This document shows positions 37,439 to 45,690 of a DNA stretch of 64,000 nt, piece by piece. The DNA comes from Egbenema bharatensis (GTDB lineage: Bacteria; Cyanobacteriota; Cyanobacteriia; Elainellales; Elainellaceae). Position 1 is the stretch's first letter, and each line of letters starts with the position of its first letter. The notes below the pieces were generated by a model. That model had not been told where the DNA came from, ran no database searches, and saw only the letters and a program-made list of their open reading frames with translations. The stretch lies in assembly GCF_048077055.1 (NCBI RefSeq), contig NZ_CP182236.1:4960001-5024000 (forward strand), in the 5' to 3' direction. The position numbers and the translations under genes are program-made.

Positions 37439-37672
37439 TTAGGAGCCAAATTTGTTCTGATGTTGCGGCGATCTTTCCACCTCAAAGACGATCGCATATT
37501 CTGCCTGGGGTTGCAGGCGTTTTAGCACTCGCAGATAGTTGTCGGCTTGGCTGCGATGCCGGAAGCGATCGACGGTGAGGCGTTGGCAGTTGGGTAGAAG
37601 TTGGTAAATTACCCAGGGATGCAGGGAATCTTGGTAGCTCATAAGTTGCGGTATGTCGATAAAATAAGGCAT
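37439..37672 (-). CDS. Small hypothetical protein
   Basis: A 77-residue protein of unknown function, starting PYFIDIPQLMSYQDSLHPW and containing VDRFRHRSQADNYLRVLKRLQPQAEYAIVFEVE. The frame extends to 37726, but ATG 37672 begins the more protein-like part. It lies just upstream of the antitoxin on the same strand and might be co-transcribed with it. Similar short proteins with a RSQADNYLRVLKRL-like segment are frequent in filamentous cyanobacteria. Confidence 0.5.
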   Translation of the reverse strand: MPYFIDIPQLMSYQDSLHPWVIYQLLPNCQRLTVDRFRHRSQADNYLRVLKRLQPQAEYAIVFEVERSPQHQNKFGS

Positions 37673-37747
37673 TGGAAAGCAGGGCGATCGAACAGCCAGA
37701 GGGTTTTCTGGTTGCTTGCCCTTCATTTCTATTTGATTACGCCATTA

Positions 37748-37784
37748 TGGCGCGCCAAAGATTTTGTGTCAATATGGCGCGTCA
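37748..37784 (+). promoter_or_regulatory. Paired TGGCGCGCCA-type sites before the HTH gene
   Basis: A perfect palindrome, TGGCGCGCCA (37748-37757), and an imperfect second copy, TGGCGCGTCA (37775-37784), lie 27 bp apart and end 9 bp before the HTH start codon. Both are preceded by A(T/A)TA-like sequence. The spacing and position fit an autoregulatory operator for the HTH protein. Confidence 0.55.
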
Positions 37785-37793
37785 ATTCTGTAA

Positions 37794-38039
37794 ATGAAAA
37801 GAGATCGACGACCTCAAGAGCCTGAATCTTTAATTGAAACGTTAAGGATTGAGCGGACTAATTTGTCGCAAGCTGAGTTTGCGGTACATTGTGGTGTGCC
37901 ACTTCGGACTTACCAACGCTGGATTGCTGGAGAGACGGAGGCAAAGCTCACGCCGCGCCAGTGGAAAGCCCTGATGCAAATCTTGCAGCTTCAAGTTGGG
38001 GATATTCCTGATGATTTTGGCCCGGTTGAGCCAGAGTAG
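37794..38039 (+). CDS. Small HTH regulator
   Basis: An 81-residue helix-turn-helix protein. The recognition segment is LSQAEFAVHCGVPLRTYQRWIAGETEAKLTP, followed by QWKALMQILQLQVGDIPDDFGP. It resembles the short XRE/Cro-like regulators common in Oscillatoriales. The paired palindromes directly before its ATG are likely its own operator. Its 3' half and trailing DNA exist a second time 1.47 kb upstream. Control of the neighbouring toxin-antitoxin cassette is possible but not shown. Confidence 0.7.
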   Translation: MKRDRRPQEPESLIETLRIERTNLSQAEFAVHCGVPLRTYQRWIAGETEAKLTPRQWKALMQILQLQVGDIPDDFGPVEPE

Positions 38040-38119
38040 GGGAGGCGATCGGTTCTGGCATCCAATTACCCGCAGATGAATCGCGGGCTATCTGAAGAAA
38101 GTCCACTGAAGCTGGACTG
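37896..38119 (+). repeat. Direct repeat, copy 2 (in the HTH gene)
   Basis: The 224-bp partner of 36429-36651, about 97% identical. It covers codons 35-81 of the HTH gene and 80 bp past its stop. Confidence 0.9.
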
Positions 38120-38294
38120 AGCGAGTGAATTACCGAATGAAGAGTTAGAGGCGATCGAGGAGGACGGTGATTCAAGTGGTGCAGTTTGAAACATTAAGAT
38201 GTTACTCGGTTGGACTTACCTCGTAATAAGGCTTGTCCGATATAGAAATTATGATTTTCGGCAAGATCGTGGGTGCCTGTTTCTAGACTGCCAA

Positions 38295-38480
38295 TCATCC
38301 ATTGATTGGCTCAAACTCTTTTGTATCTATAGATTCCGTTGTAGATACCTGAGCTAGAGCAACGATCGCTGCTTCTGTACCAATTTTTCTGAGAGCTTCT
38401 GCCACACTTTGGAGAACATCAAAATTTTGATCATGCAGCATTTGGAACAATACCGGAACGGCAGCTTCCGCTTGAGGCAC
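38295..38480 (-). pseudogene. HEAT-repeat protein remnant
   Basis: A 61-codon piece reading EAAVPVLFQMLHDQNFDVLQ, SVAEALRKIGTEAAIVALAQV, which is a single HEAT repeat and its start, of the kind found in PBS-lyase-type HEAT proteins. In the same frame a stop lies seven codons upstream, and no promoter or ribosome site is seen, so the rest of the gene is missing. It follows the DUF1524 end of the restriction gene. Confidence 0.65.
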
Positions 38481-38505
38481 AAAATTCAGATGGATGAGTT
38501 ACTAT

Positions 38506-40188
38506 CTATCTTGGCCAAACTTGAATTGCAATTTCTGCCAAATGTTGACCTCGACGTTGAATCTCAGATGCATTCCAAGAATTCACATTGCGAAAGTATT
38601 GATTAAGTGAGAAACTGCTTTTTTCGCTTAGATATGCTAACTTTCCTGCAAACGGTCTATTGGACAGTTCGGAGTTGTATGCAGTTAAAGTTAAATTTCC
38701 TAATGTATGTAGCCACTTTTCATATTGCTCATCTGCATTTGCACCAAGCATAGCTCTCCATTCTGGAGTTAGTGTCTGTGGCATTATATGTTCCACTGTA
38801 AGATTTTCAGGGTTAACTTGTTCTTTGGACAAATTCTCAGCTAAACTTTCCAAAATTAGCTTTATTCAATCATTACGTCTGTCTGTATATAACTTCTCTT
38901 CAACAATACTACGCCTCAATGAATCATCATTTGGCCAAACCTGAGTCCGCTGCAATCCCAGCATCATCTGACGCAACGTGCTGACTATATCACCAGACCA
39001 TTGCTCTTTTAGATCACGATACAGAACATTAAAGACTTTATCTAGTGCATTAGAAGGCATACCACATAGCAGTCTACGTACGAAGTATGATTCTACGTAT
39101 CTCAAAGCTTGCTCAAACTCCCCTAACGATATTTGTTTCCTCCTATAATCGTGATACAGATTTAGAATGAGAGGATAACAAGTTGTGAAATCAAGCCTTT
39201 TGAATCTTTTAAACCACCGAGCTAGTTTAGAATCAGCCTCAGTTTCGGGGAAATGGATCTTGCGATAGTATTCTGCAAATTCAATTACTTGTTCTAACTC
39301 TTGTAAGGCATTGTGTTTTTTCTTTTCAAACTCTTGTTTGAATACTTGATAGATTTGGCTTTGTTTTAGAGACAAACCATCTTTACGAAGATAATGCCAA
39401 AAAGCCAAGGTTAATTCATCAAGGTATTTGCCTCTAGCAACTGTTTTGAATTCTTCCTGCAATGGTAGCCAAAAGTTATTGTAAACATCATCATGTTTTT
39501 GCTTAGGTACTTGCAAGAAGAAGTAGTTGCGAATCAAATCAGCTTGAGTAAGAGGTGCACCTTTATAATTCAAGCTTTCAAAAATAAGGTATGGATTATC
39601 ATCTTCATTTAGTGTGATACTGACTAGAGTTAATCGCTCTAGAACAATGGTTTTGAATCTAGACAAATTCAGAGAAATGATAGATTCGGTCGTTTCAAGT
39701 CTCTCTAGCTTTCTTAAAAAAAATGAATAAGCATCGTAGATTCTTCCACGTTTCTCTACATCTGTAGCTTGAACAATGTGTCGATAAAAAGTTCGATCCG
39801 CTTGGGTTGGCAAAACTTTGTAAAGATCTTCTCCTTTCTTGAACTTGTTAATTAGATACAGCTCATGTAGCTCTTCTGCTAGTTCTGAGTCTTGTCTCTT
39901 CAATAGATCTCTTAAAGCAATCAACATTAGCGTAAGAGTTGTTAAACGTTGTTGCCCGTCAATTAAAAGATATGGGGAAATTCCGTCGGGTGTCCCTGGT
40001 TCTGCAAGCGTAACAATAGGGCCTAAAAAGTGATAACCCTCAACTCCATCAACGTACAAGGTCATCAGATCATCCCACAGCGTCTCCCAATTGTTCTTAT
40101 CCCAGGAGTAGGGTCTTTGAAAAAGAGGTACCTTAAATTGCTTACTACCTTCCAGAAGATTACGGAAACTTGTTTCAGATGCTTTCAT
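38506..40188 (-). pseudogene. DUF262/DUF1524 (GmrSD-like) restriction protein with in-frame stop
   Basis: Without its internal stop the gene would encode 560 residues. The N-terminal DUF262 domain has FKVPLFQRPYSWDKNNW and the NTPase-like motif IDGQQRLTTL (Asp77-Arg81). The C-terminal DUF1524 domain has the HNH-like nuclease motif LTVEHIMPQTL (His467) and WLHTLGNLTLTAYNSELSN. Such single-chain proteins are type IV, modification-dependent restriction enzymes. A TGA at 38866-38868 (codon 441, between RRND and IKLILESLAENL) separates the domains in the same frame. The gene is clearly more AT-rich than its neighbours, as expected for transferred DNA. ATG 40188 is the conserved start (MKASETSF). 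Confidence 0.85.
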
Positions 40189-40307
40189 GTTCTTTATGCT
40201 TGATTGTCTGGATATTGAATTTCTGAGGTAGTGCACACCATCTCTGTTTTAGCAAAGGATTATGTATTTAAGGTCAAATTTCTGAAAATGAGAGATATTC
40301 AGCATCT

Positions 40308-40595
40308 GTGTTCTCATCCCCTTGCATCTTCAATTCCGTTCTCCTAGATGAAAACACCACCCTCAACGGCATTTCCTCGATCGCCTGGGAATACAAACTA
40401 GGGAATCGATCGGCACTGGAATGGATACTCGACCAATACAAAGAAAAGAAACCCAAAGACCCCACCATCCGCGAAAAGTTCAACACCTACCGCTTTGCCG
40501 ACTACAAAGAACAGGTGATTGATCTACTGCAAAGAGTCTGCACCGTCAGCGTTCAAACCATGCAAATCATCCAGCAAATGTCACCAGAATGCTGA
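40308..40595 (+). pseudogene. C-terminal fragment of a type ISP restriction-modification enzyme
   Basis: The segment GISSIAWEYKLGNRSALEWI, DQYKEKKPKDPTIREKFNTY and RFADYKEQVIDLLQRVCTVS is the highly conserved C-terminal end of single-polypeptide type ISP (LlaGI-like) enzymes. The full enzyme is about 1500 residues with nuclease, helicase and N6-adenine methylase parts, and all of these are missing here. The first 15 codons do not look homologous. It is the 3' relic of a lost restriction gene, divergent from the DUF262 gene. Confidence 0.8.
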
Positions 40596-40715
40596 ATGAT
40601 GATTCCTTACATGAGTATCGCCCTCTCCCCCTAAATCATCTACCTCCAGTCCCCAAGCCCGATCGCTCCTCCAATCACAACCCCAAGGAATGCAAATCTA
40701 ATCACCTAAAACTCT

Positions 40716-40745
40716 TGTGGGGTAGGCATCTTGCCTGCCCAGTCA
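40716..40745. repeat. Short family A core repeat
   Basis: CTTGTGGGGTAGGCATC followed by TTGCCTGCCCAGTC. The same GGCA-TCTTGCC-type core occurs at 25726, 28812, 44722 and 50632. No gene is seen in 40596-40800. Confidence 0.8.
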
Positions 40746-40800
40746 ACAAAGTAAAACCATTCCCGGATCATCAGCTTCACGATTCCCCAAACCGATCCGC

Positions 40801-42546
40801 CTAAAAGGGCGTTTCACAGTGTAACTCAAGCAGTTCTCCCGTTTGCGGATGAACACACCGCAGCTCCCTCGCATGCAGACATAACCGATCGCCCTCCTGC
40901 CCCCCACCATAAAGCCGATCGCCCAAAATTGGTATCCCCAATCCCTGAGGAGCCGCCGCATGGACTCGAAGCTGATGGGTGCGTCCCGTCAGGGGAATAA
41001 ACTCAACGCGAGTCTGGTTTGATGTTCTGGCAATCACTCGAAAGTTCGTCTGGCTGGGCTTCCCATACTGCCCATTCACCGTTTGTAGCGGTCGTTGGCT
41101 GGGATCGCGCCAGAGGGGTAGATCGATCGTCCCCTGATCTACCGACAAACTCCCTGCCAGGAGAGCTTCATAGACTTTTTGCACCCGTCGCTGTTGAAAC
41201 TGGCGGCTGAGGTGGCCGTGGGTTGCCGCATCACGAGTGATCAGCAGAATCCCCGATGTTCCCAGATCCAGCCGATGAACCACCCTCAAATTCGCCCCAT
41301 CCCACAGCGCACACTGCAACCGCCGCAGCACACTATCCTGGCGATCGACATAGCGACCAGGCACCGACAGCAACCCAGAAGGTTTGTTCACCGCAATCAA
41401 CCATTCATCTTCGTACAGAATGACCAAATCGCTTGAGATGGCACGATCGGATGGGGGAGATACGATCGCATCCGACAAAGACAACCCCGACAGCAAAAAT
41501 CCCATCAGCGGTTGACAGCGTTCCGCACAGGCTTCATAGAACGCACCAGGGATTTTGTCCGCAGTGGCCGTTCCCCACCAAAACTCAGCCATAGCGATCG
41601 GCTTCAGTCCATGCGTGGCCGCATAGTGGAGTAACTTTGGCGCACAGCAATCCCCCGTTCCCGTCGGCATCGAGCCATTAGCAACCACCTCCTGGAGCGA
41701 TCGAGTTTGCCCCATAAAGTTGGTCAGGGCATAGGCCGCGTGAAGTTGGGTTTGCAGTTGCCGCGATAAGGCTTTCCGCAGAGTTTTTAACTCCTGAATT
41801 CGAGCATCAGCCCGTTCTAAAATCGATCGCAGGGGTTGGAGTTCAGCATCTCGTTGTCGTTTCAAATCTCGCCGCTCCATACCATCCCGACGGCTCTCAT
41901 CATCCAGGGCTTCCAGGGCTTGAGCTAAAGCTGCCCTCGTCAAAGTAGCTTGTGCGGTTTGCCGCCGTTGCTGCCGGGATTGTTTCCGCTGGGCATGGCG
42001 ATCGGCCAGAGTCTGCAACTGAAGGGCAAAATCCTGGGTCAAAGTTTCATACTGCTGTCGTTCAGGAAGCTGCTGCAGGGCAAGCAGTTCTGTTTTAATT
42101 GCCTCAAGGGCTGCTAAAGTTTGTGACTCCGCCTGGGCAACCCTGGTTCGTCCCGGAATCGGTGGCACCCAGCCCTCCCGTTCTGCCTGGCCCTTCAGCA
42201 AACCCGAAAAAGCCTGCAACACCCCCCGATCGCCAGATGCATCTGCCACCAGTAACACCCCGTACATCTTCCCCTCACCAGCAAACGCCTCATCCTGGGC
42301 CAGCCGCTGCATCAGGCGATGGGCGATCGTTTCCACAAAGGCAGTCCGGGGCAGTTTCAGCCAATTCCCAGTTCGAGGACAGCGGCCCTCATACCAGTAG
42401 GCGGGCACCGGCTCCAGCTCAACACCGTCAATAAAATTGCTATCCTTGACACAATTTTTTGCATCAGTTTTATCGTTATCCCTCAGAAACGCTGAAAGTG
42501 GATGAACCCCTTTAATCCCTGTCTCTAGAATTGAACTCAATTGCAT
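40801..42546 (-). CDS. RluA-family pseudouridine synthase with long N-terminal extension
   Basis: A 581-residue protein. The catalytic domain is in the last 230 residues: VILYEDEWLIAVNKPSGLLSVPG, VVHRLDLGTSGILLIT (catalytic Asp), LTGRTHQLRVHAA and LGIPILGDRLYG. It isomerises uridine in rRNA or tRNA. The first 340 residues are not part of the RluA fold; they contain a coiled-coil-rich stretch (residues about 150-270, many Gln, Arg, Leu and Ala) and a segment GDCCAPKLLHYAATHGLKPIAMAEFWWG. Similar long forms are known in some bacteria. The RNA target cannot be told. Confidence 0.88.
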   Translation of the reverse strand: MQLSSILETGIKGVHPLSAFLRDNDKTDAKNCVKDSNFIDGVELEPVPAYWYEGRCPRTGNWLKLPRTAFVETIAHRLMQRLAQDEAFAGEGKMYGVLLVADASGDRGVLQAFSGLLKGQAEREGWVPPIPGRTRVAQAESQTLAALEAIKTELLALQQLPERQQYETLTQDFALQLQTLADRHAQRKQSRQQRRQTAQATLTRAALAQALEALDDESRRDGMERRDLKRQRDAELQPLRSILERADARIQELKTLRKALSRQLQTQLHAAYALTNFMGQTRSLQEVVANGSMPTGTGDCCAPKLLHYAATHGLKPIAMAEFWWGTATADKIPGAFYEACAERCQPLMGFLLSGLSLSDAIVSPPSDRAISSDLVILYEDEWLIAVNKPSGLLSVPGRYVDRQDSVLRRLQCALWDGANLRVVHRLDLGTSGILLITRDAATHGHLSRQFQQRRVQKVYEALLAGSLSVDQGTIDLPLWRDPSQRPLQTVNGQYGKPSQTNFRVIARTSNQTRVEFIPLTGRTHQLRVHAAAPQGLGIPILGDRLYGGGQEGDRLCLHARELRCVHPQTGELLELHCETPF

Positions 42547-42664
42547 TCAGCCCCCCTGACAACGACTGAGATCACTGCCAGCCCCCATTCCCCTCCTCTC
42601 GTCCCCGGATTAATCAAAATCGGCGGGTATAGTAGCATAAGACACTTAGTCATCGTTCCTGTCC

Positions 42665-43780
42665 ATGACTCATCCCCAGCATCCTCTCCCTGCATCCAAC
42701 GGCGATCGTCCGGTTCGCCCGCCCGCCAAGCGCTCCCGTTTGTTTTCAGGCATCCACACCCGCGTTAGCCTGTGGCGAGGGAAAAAACAGTTTCGCGGCA
42801 TTAATCTTAAGGGCGCAGATTTGACCCGGATTGACTTCGTTGGAACCGTGCTGCTGTGGGCTAATTTTGTTTGGGCAATTTTGCTCTGGACCATGCTGAG
42901 AGAGGCAGGGGCGATCGGCATCATTTTGATCTGGGCAAATCTGCTGTGGACTATTTTAGTTTGGATTAACCTGCGAGAATTAAGCCTGCGCCAGAGTGAA
43001 GAGGGGGGAAACAGCCTGAAAAACCCCGTCCTGATTGGCATTATTCTAATCTGGGCCACGCTGATTTGGTCGATGTTGCTTGCCTCTGGCTCCAGTTCCG
43101 GGCGAGGGGCACTCGTGCTGTGGGCGAATCCCAATATGGCTTTTATTCTTTGGGCAATTTTCGGTAGGGTTGACCTGAGTGATGCTGATTTACAAGAAGC
43201 CAATTTAAGCCGAGCCAACTTAAGCCGGGTCGATTTTCGAGATGCCAACCTGAGTTACTCGAATTTGCGCGGTGCGAATTTGCGAGAGTGCATTATGCGG
43301 GGAGCGAACTTAAGTTACGCCGATCTGACTGGGGCAGACTTGAGTGATGCGGCTCTCAGTCAAGCCGTGCTGCGGGGGGCTATCCTCAGCGGTGTAGATT
43401 TGAGCAGTGCCGACCTGACGGATGCCGATCTACGAGAAGCAGTTCTGGATCATGCCAATCTCAGTGCTGCAAATTTAAGCTGGTCAAAATTGGGCAAAGC
43501 AAATCTCAGTTCCTCAAACCTTTGCTGGGCTAACTTGAGCAAAGCCAAGCTGATGAGTGCAAACTTGAGTGATGCCGATTTGAGCGGAGCCGACTTCCGG
43601 GAAGCTTTGCTAAATGGTGCGGATGTGAGCCGTGTGGATCTGAGCGTGGTGTTAATTCGAGGAGCCAGGTTTGGTCACAACGTTGGGTTGAAGGTGGGTG
43701 AAAAATTTAACCTGAAGGCGCGAGGGGCAATTTTAGATGAATCTCCACTTTTAGGGATCGAAAATCTGGAGACGAAGTAA
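42665..43780 (+). CDS. Pentapeptide repeat protein with Trp-rich hydrophobic block
   Basis: A 371-residue protein. The C-terminal two thirds (about residues 170-340) are regular A(D/N)LxX pentapeptides (LSDADLQEANLSRANLSRVD and on). The N-terminal third starts basic, has a short set of repeats (FRGINLKGADLTRIDF), then a hydrophobic, Trp-rich block about 90 residues long with motifs such as LLWANFVWAILLW, IGIILIWANLLWTILVW and IGIILIWATLIWSML. That block contains two similar halves. It could insert into or lie on a membrane, while the pentapeptide solenoid stays soluble. The function is unknown. Confidence 0.85.
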   Translation: MTHPQHPLPASNGDRPVRPPAKRSRLFSGIHTRVSLWRGKKQFRGINLKGADLTRIDFVGTVLLWANFVWAILLWTMLREAGAIGIILIWANLLWTILVWINLRELSLRQSEEGGNSLKNPVLIGIILIWATLIWSMLLASGSSSGRGALVLWANPNMAFILWAIFGRVDLSDADLQEANLSRANLSRVDFRDANLSYSNLRGANLRECIMRGANLSYADLTGADLSDAALSQAVLRGAILSGVDLSSADLTDADLREAVLDHANLSAANLSWSKLGKANLSSSNLCWANLSKAKLMSANLSDADLSGADFREALLNGADVSRVDLSVVLIRGARFGHNVGLKVGEKFNLKARGAILDESPLLGIENLETK

Positions 43781-43858
43781 AATTCAGTATCAAACTGTTT
43801 GAGGACGAAAGATTTGATCCCCAGTCAGGTGGAAAATTTCACCCAGAGAAAGGTTCCG

Positions 43859-44308
43859 ATGAGAGATTTAGCAACGGTATCTGCCGCCTCGGAAGCGTTT
43901 GTGCCAACCATGCGGGAGTTGGTGCGAGCGTACCAGGCCTTTGATTCTTACACCGAGCGTCATATTCGACAGCTTGGATTGACTCCCCCGCAGTTTGATG
44001 TGATTGCCACCCTCGGCAACACGCCTGGACTGAGTATGGGGGAACTGGCGGAGAAAACCCTGGTCACTAAGGGAACGCTGACTGGAATTATCGATCGCCT
44101 GGAAGCCAAGCATCTGGTGCGACGGGAAGTTCCAGAGGGCAATCGCCGCAGTTTTACAGTGCTCCTCACCCCGGAGGGAGAAGCCGTTTTTCGGGAGGTG
44201 TTTCCCATCCACATCGCCCACCTAAAAAAACGGTTTGATCACCTCCAGCCCGATGAGCTAGAAAACCTGCGGGAATTGCTACAAAAACTCCGCAAAGCCT
44301 TTGATTAA
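43859..44308 (+). CDS. MarR-family transcriptional regulator
   Basis: A 149-residue winged-helix repressor or activator. The core is LTPPQFDVIATLGNTPGLSMGELAEKTLVTKGTLTGIIDRLEAKHLVRREVPEGNRRSFTVLLT, in which the recognition helix and wing are clear. Helices at both ends make the dimer. ATG 43859 is chosen over 43799 because MRDLATVSAASEAF matches related starts. The last 4 bp overlap the convergent DUF1823 gene. The ligand and targets are unknown. Confidence 0.88.
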   Translation: MRDLATVSAASEAFVPTMRELVRAYQAFDSYTERHIRQLGLTPPQFDVIATLGNTPGLSMGELAEKTLVTKGTLTGIIDRLEAKHLVRREVPEGNRRSFTVLLTPEGEAVFREVFPIHIAHLKKRFDHLQPDELENLRELLQKLRKAFD

Positions 44309-44679
44309 TTTGCTTCAGCTTCAGTTTGCTTACGATAGCTCAACAACCAGTTCACGATCGTAGCCCGACGAGTCTTTCGCGGCACTAACTCATTCACCTG
44401 ATAACCGGCAAACCCCAACTCTTCCTTCAATAATTGCTTGTGCGCCTTGGGAATCGATCGCGTTAATTTCACCGTTGCCGGACGGCTATCAATAAAATCG
44501 GGTGGTTTCGGATACGCATCTCGCCACTCATCCGCAACCGCTCCATTCTCCCATTCCTGCGTTGCCTCGTTGTACTGATACCCCAAACCCTGCCAGACCA
44601 GTTGATTCGCAGTGCGATCGTCCAGTTCATCGTTCAGGATAGCCCAGAGGGTTTCGTTGGTCAGGGGAGGAAGGTGCAT
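44305..44679 (-). CDS. DUF1823 family protein
   Basis: A 124-residue cyanobacterial and plastid protein. The motifs LTNETLWAILNDELDDRTANQLVWQGLGYQYN, EWRDAYPKPPDFIDSRPATVKLTRSIP and ENKQLLKE-like KQLLKEELGFAGYQVNELVPRKTRRATIVNWLL identify the family. The function is unknown. It ends within the last codons of the convergent marR gene. There is no signal peptide. Confidence 0.88.
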   Translation of the reverse strand: MHLPPLTNETLWAILNDELDDRTANQLVWQGLGYQYNEATQEWENGAVADEWRDAYPKPPDFIDSRPATVKLTRSIPKAHKQLLKEELGFAGYQVNELVPRKTRRATIVNWLLSYRKQTEAEAN

Positions 44680-44686
44680 GGGTTAG

Positions 44687-44713
44687 GGAGTGAGGAGTGA
44701 GGAGTGAGGAGTA
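44687..44713. repeat. GGAGTGA heptamer repeats
   Basis: Four units of GGAGTGA (the last imperfect) directly upstream of the DUF1823 start codon, followed by a short family A core (GGCATCTTGCCTGCC, 44723-44737). Confidence 0.85.
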
Positions 44714-44734
44714 GGTAGCGCAGGCATCTTGCCT

Positions 44735-44809
44735 GCCAGTCCAGCCAGGACTACAAACCCCGATCGAAAGCCAGTCCAACCAGAACTACGAACCCCGATC
44801 GAAGGCCAG
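44735..44809. repeat. 35-bp tandem duplication at the end of exbD2
   Basis: 44735-44774 and 44770-44809 are near-identical with a 35-bp period. Each copy encodes the last codons LAFDRG(S/L) and a stop on the minus strand; the first-read copy ends the exbD2 gene and the second lies just past its stop. Confidence 0.8.
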
Positions 44810-45205
44810 AGATACCTGATTACCGCCAATATCTCGCATCGTTTGCAGTAGGGCATTGACCTCGCTGTAGTTGAGCGATCGATCGGCTTTCAGGAGAATT
44901 CGACCTTCGGGATTTTCAGATAGAAAGGACTGCATTTGCCGGGTCAGTTGCTCCAGGCTAACCACCTGATTGTCCAACAAAATGTCACCCTGATCACTCA
45001 GACCCACAATGAATGGCTCTGCTTCTACCATCGCAGAGTCGGACTCGTTGCTCGCCTCCGGCAACCTGACATTGGCAAGCTGCTGCCCGCGCAGGGTCAT
45101 GGAAATGATGATGAAAAAGGTCAATACCGTCATCAACACATCCATCATCGGCACCAGATTCACTTCGGGTAAATCAGAGCCTCGTGGTCGATTCTTAAAG
45201 CGCAT
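44786..45205 (-). CDS. ExbD/TolR-family protein (second copy)
   Basis: A 139-residue single-span protein. The start RFKNRPRGSDLPEVNLVPMMDVLMTVLTFFIIISMTL holds the membrane helix with the conserved Asp of the proton path. The periplasmic domain has FIVGLSDQGDILLDNQVVSLEQL and ILLKADRSLNYSEVNALLQTMRDIGGNQVSLAFD. It is the third gene of an exbB-exbD-exbD operon. Two different ExbD chains next to one ExbB suggest a mixed dimer in the pentamer. Confidence 0.9.
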   Translation of the reverse strand: MRFKNRPRGSDLPEVNLVPMMDVLMTVLTFFIIISMTLRGQQLANVRLPEASNESDSAMVEAEPFIVGLSDQGDILLDNQVVSLEQLTRQMQSFLSENPEGRILLKADRSLNYSEVNALLQTMRDIGGNQVSLAFDRGS

Positions 45206-45238
45206 GGAGATCCAACATCTACTTGAGTGTAAGTTCTG

Positions 45239-45649
45239 CTAGTCGATCGCCAGAGACACCTGTTCTCCCCCGATCGCAGACATCTGACTGAGGAGTTGCA
45301 GGACTCGATCGTAGGGCACATCTAGCTCCGGTTGCAGGGCGATCGTACCCTCTGGATTGGCTGCCAGATAAAGCTGCATTTGCTCTTCCAGTTGGGTGTC
45401 GGCAATGGGCTGCTGGTTGAGCAAAATTCCCTGGGTGGTCAGGTTGACGATCAGCGGCTCAGGTATGTCTGGAGGCGGACTAGGAGCGGTATCTGGATTG
45501 CCAGGTAGCTCAACCTGCACCCCTTCCTGCGCCGTGAGCAGCATGGTAATCATGACGAAGAAGGCCAGAATGCCCATCATCACGTTGAGCATGGGAGTTA
45601 GATTGACTTCGGGAATGGAAGCCGCTTGCCGTTGGTGCTTAAACCGCAT
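45239..45649 (-). CDS. ExbD/TolR-family protein (first copy)
   Basis: A 136-residue protein with RFKHQRQAASIPEVNLTPMLNVMMGILAFFVMITMLL at the start; the helix has Asn (LNVMM) where the second copy and most ExbD/TolR proteins have the proton-carrying Asp (MDVLM). The periplasmic domain includes PLIVNLTTQGILLNQQPIADTQLEEQ and ALQPELDVPYDRVLQLLSQMSAIGGEQVSLAID. It lies between exbB and the second exbD with short gaps, so it is part of the same operon. Confidence 0.9.
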   Translation of the reverse strand: MRFKHQRQAASIPEVNLTPMLNVMMGILAFFVMITMLLTAQEGVQVELPGNPDTAPSPPPDIPEPLIVNLTTQGILLNQQPIADTQLEEQMQLYLAANPEGTIALQPELDVPYDRVLQLLSQMSAIGGEQVSLAID

Positions 45650-45690
45650 GGGTTAGATTGGGTGCATTCGCTAGAGGTTATCCGTAGAGG

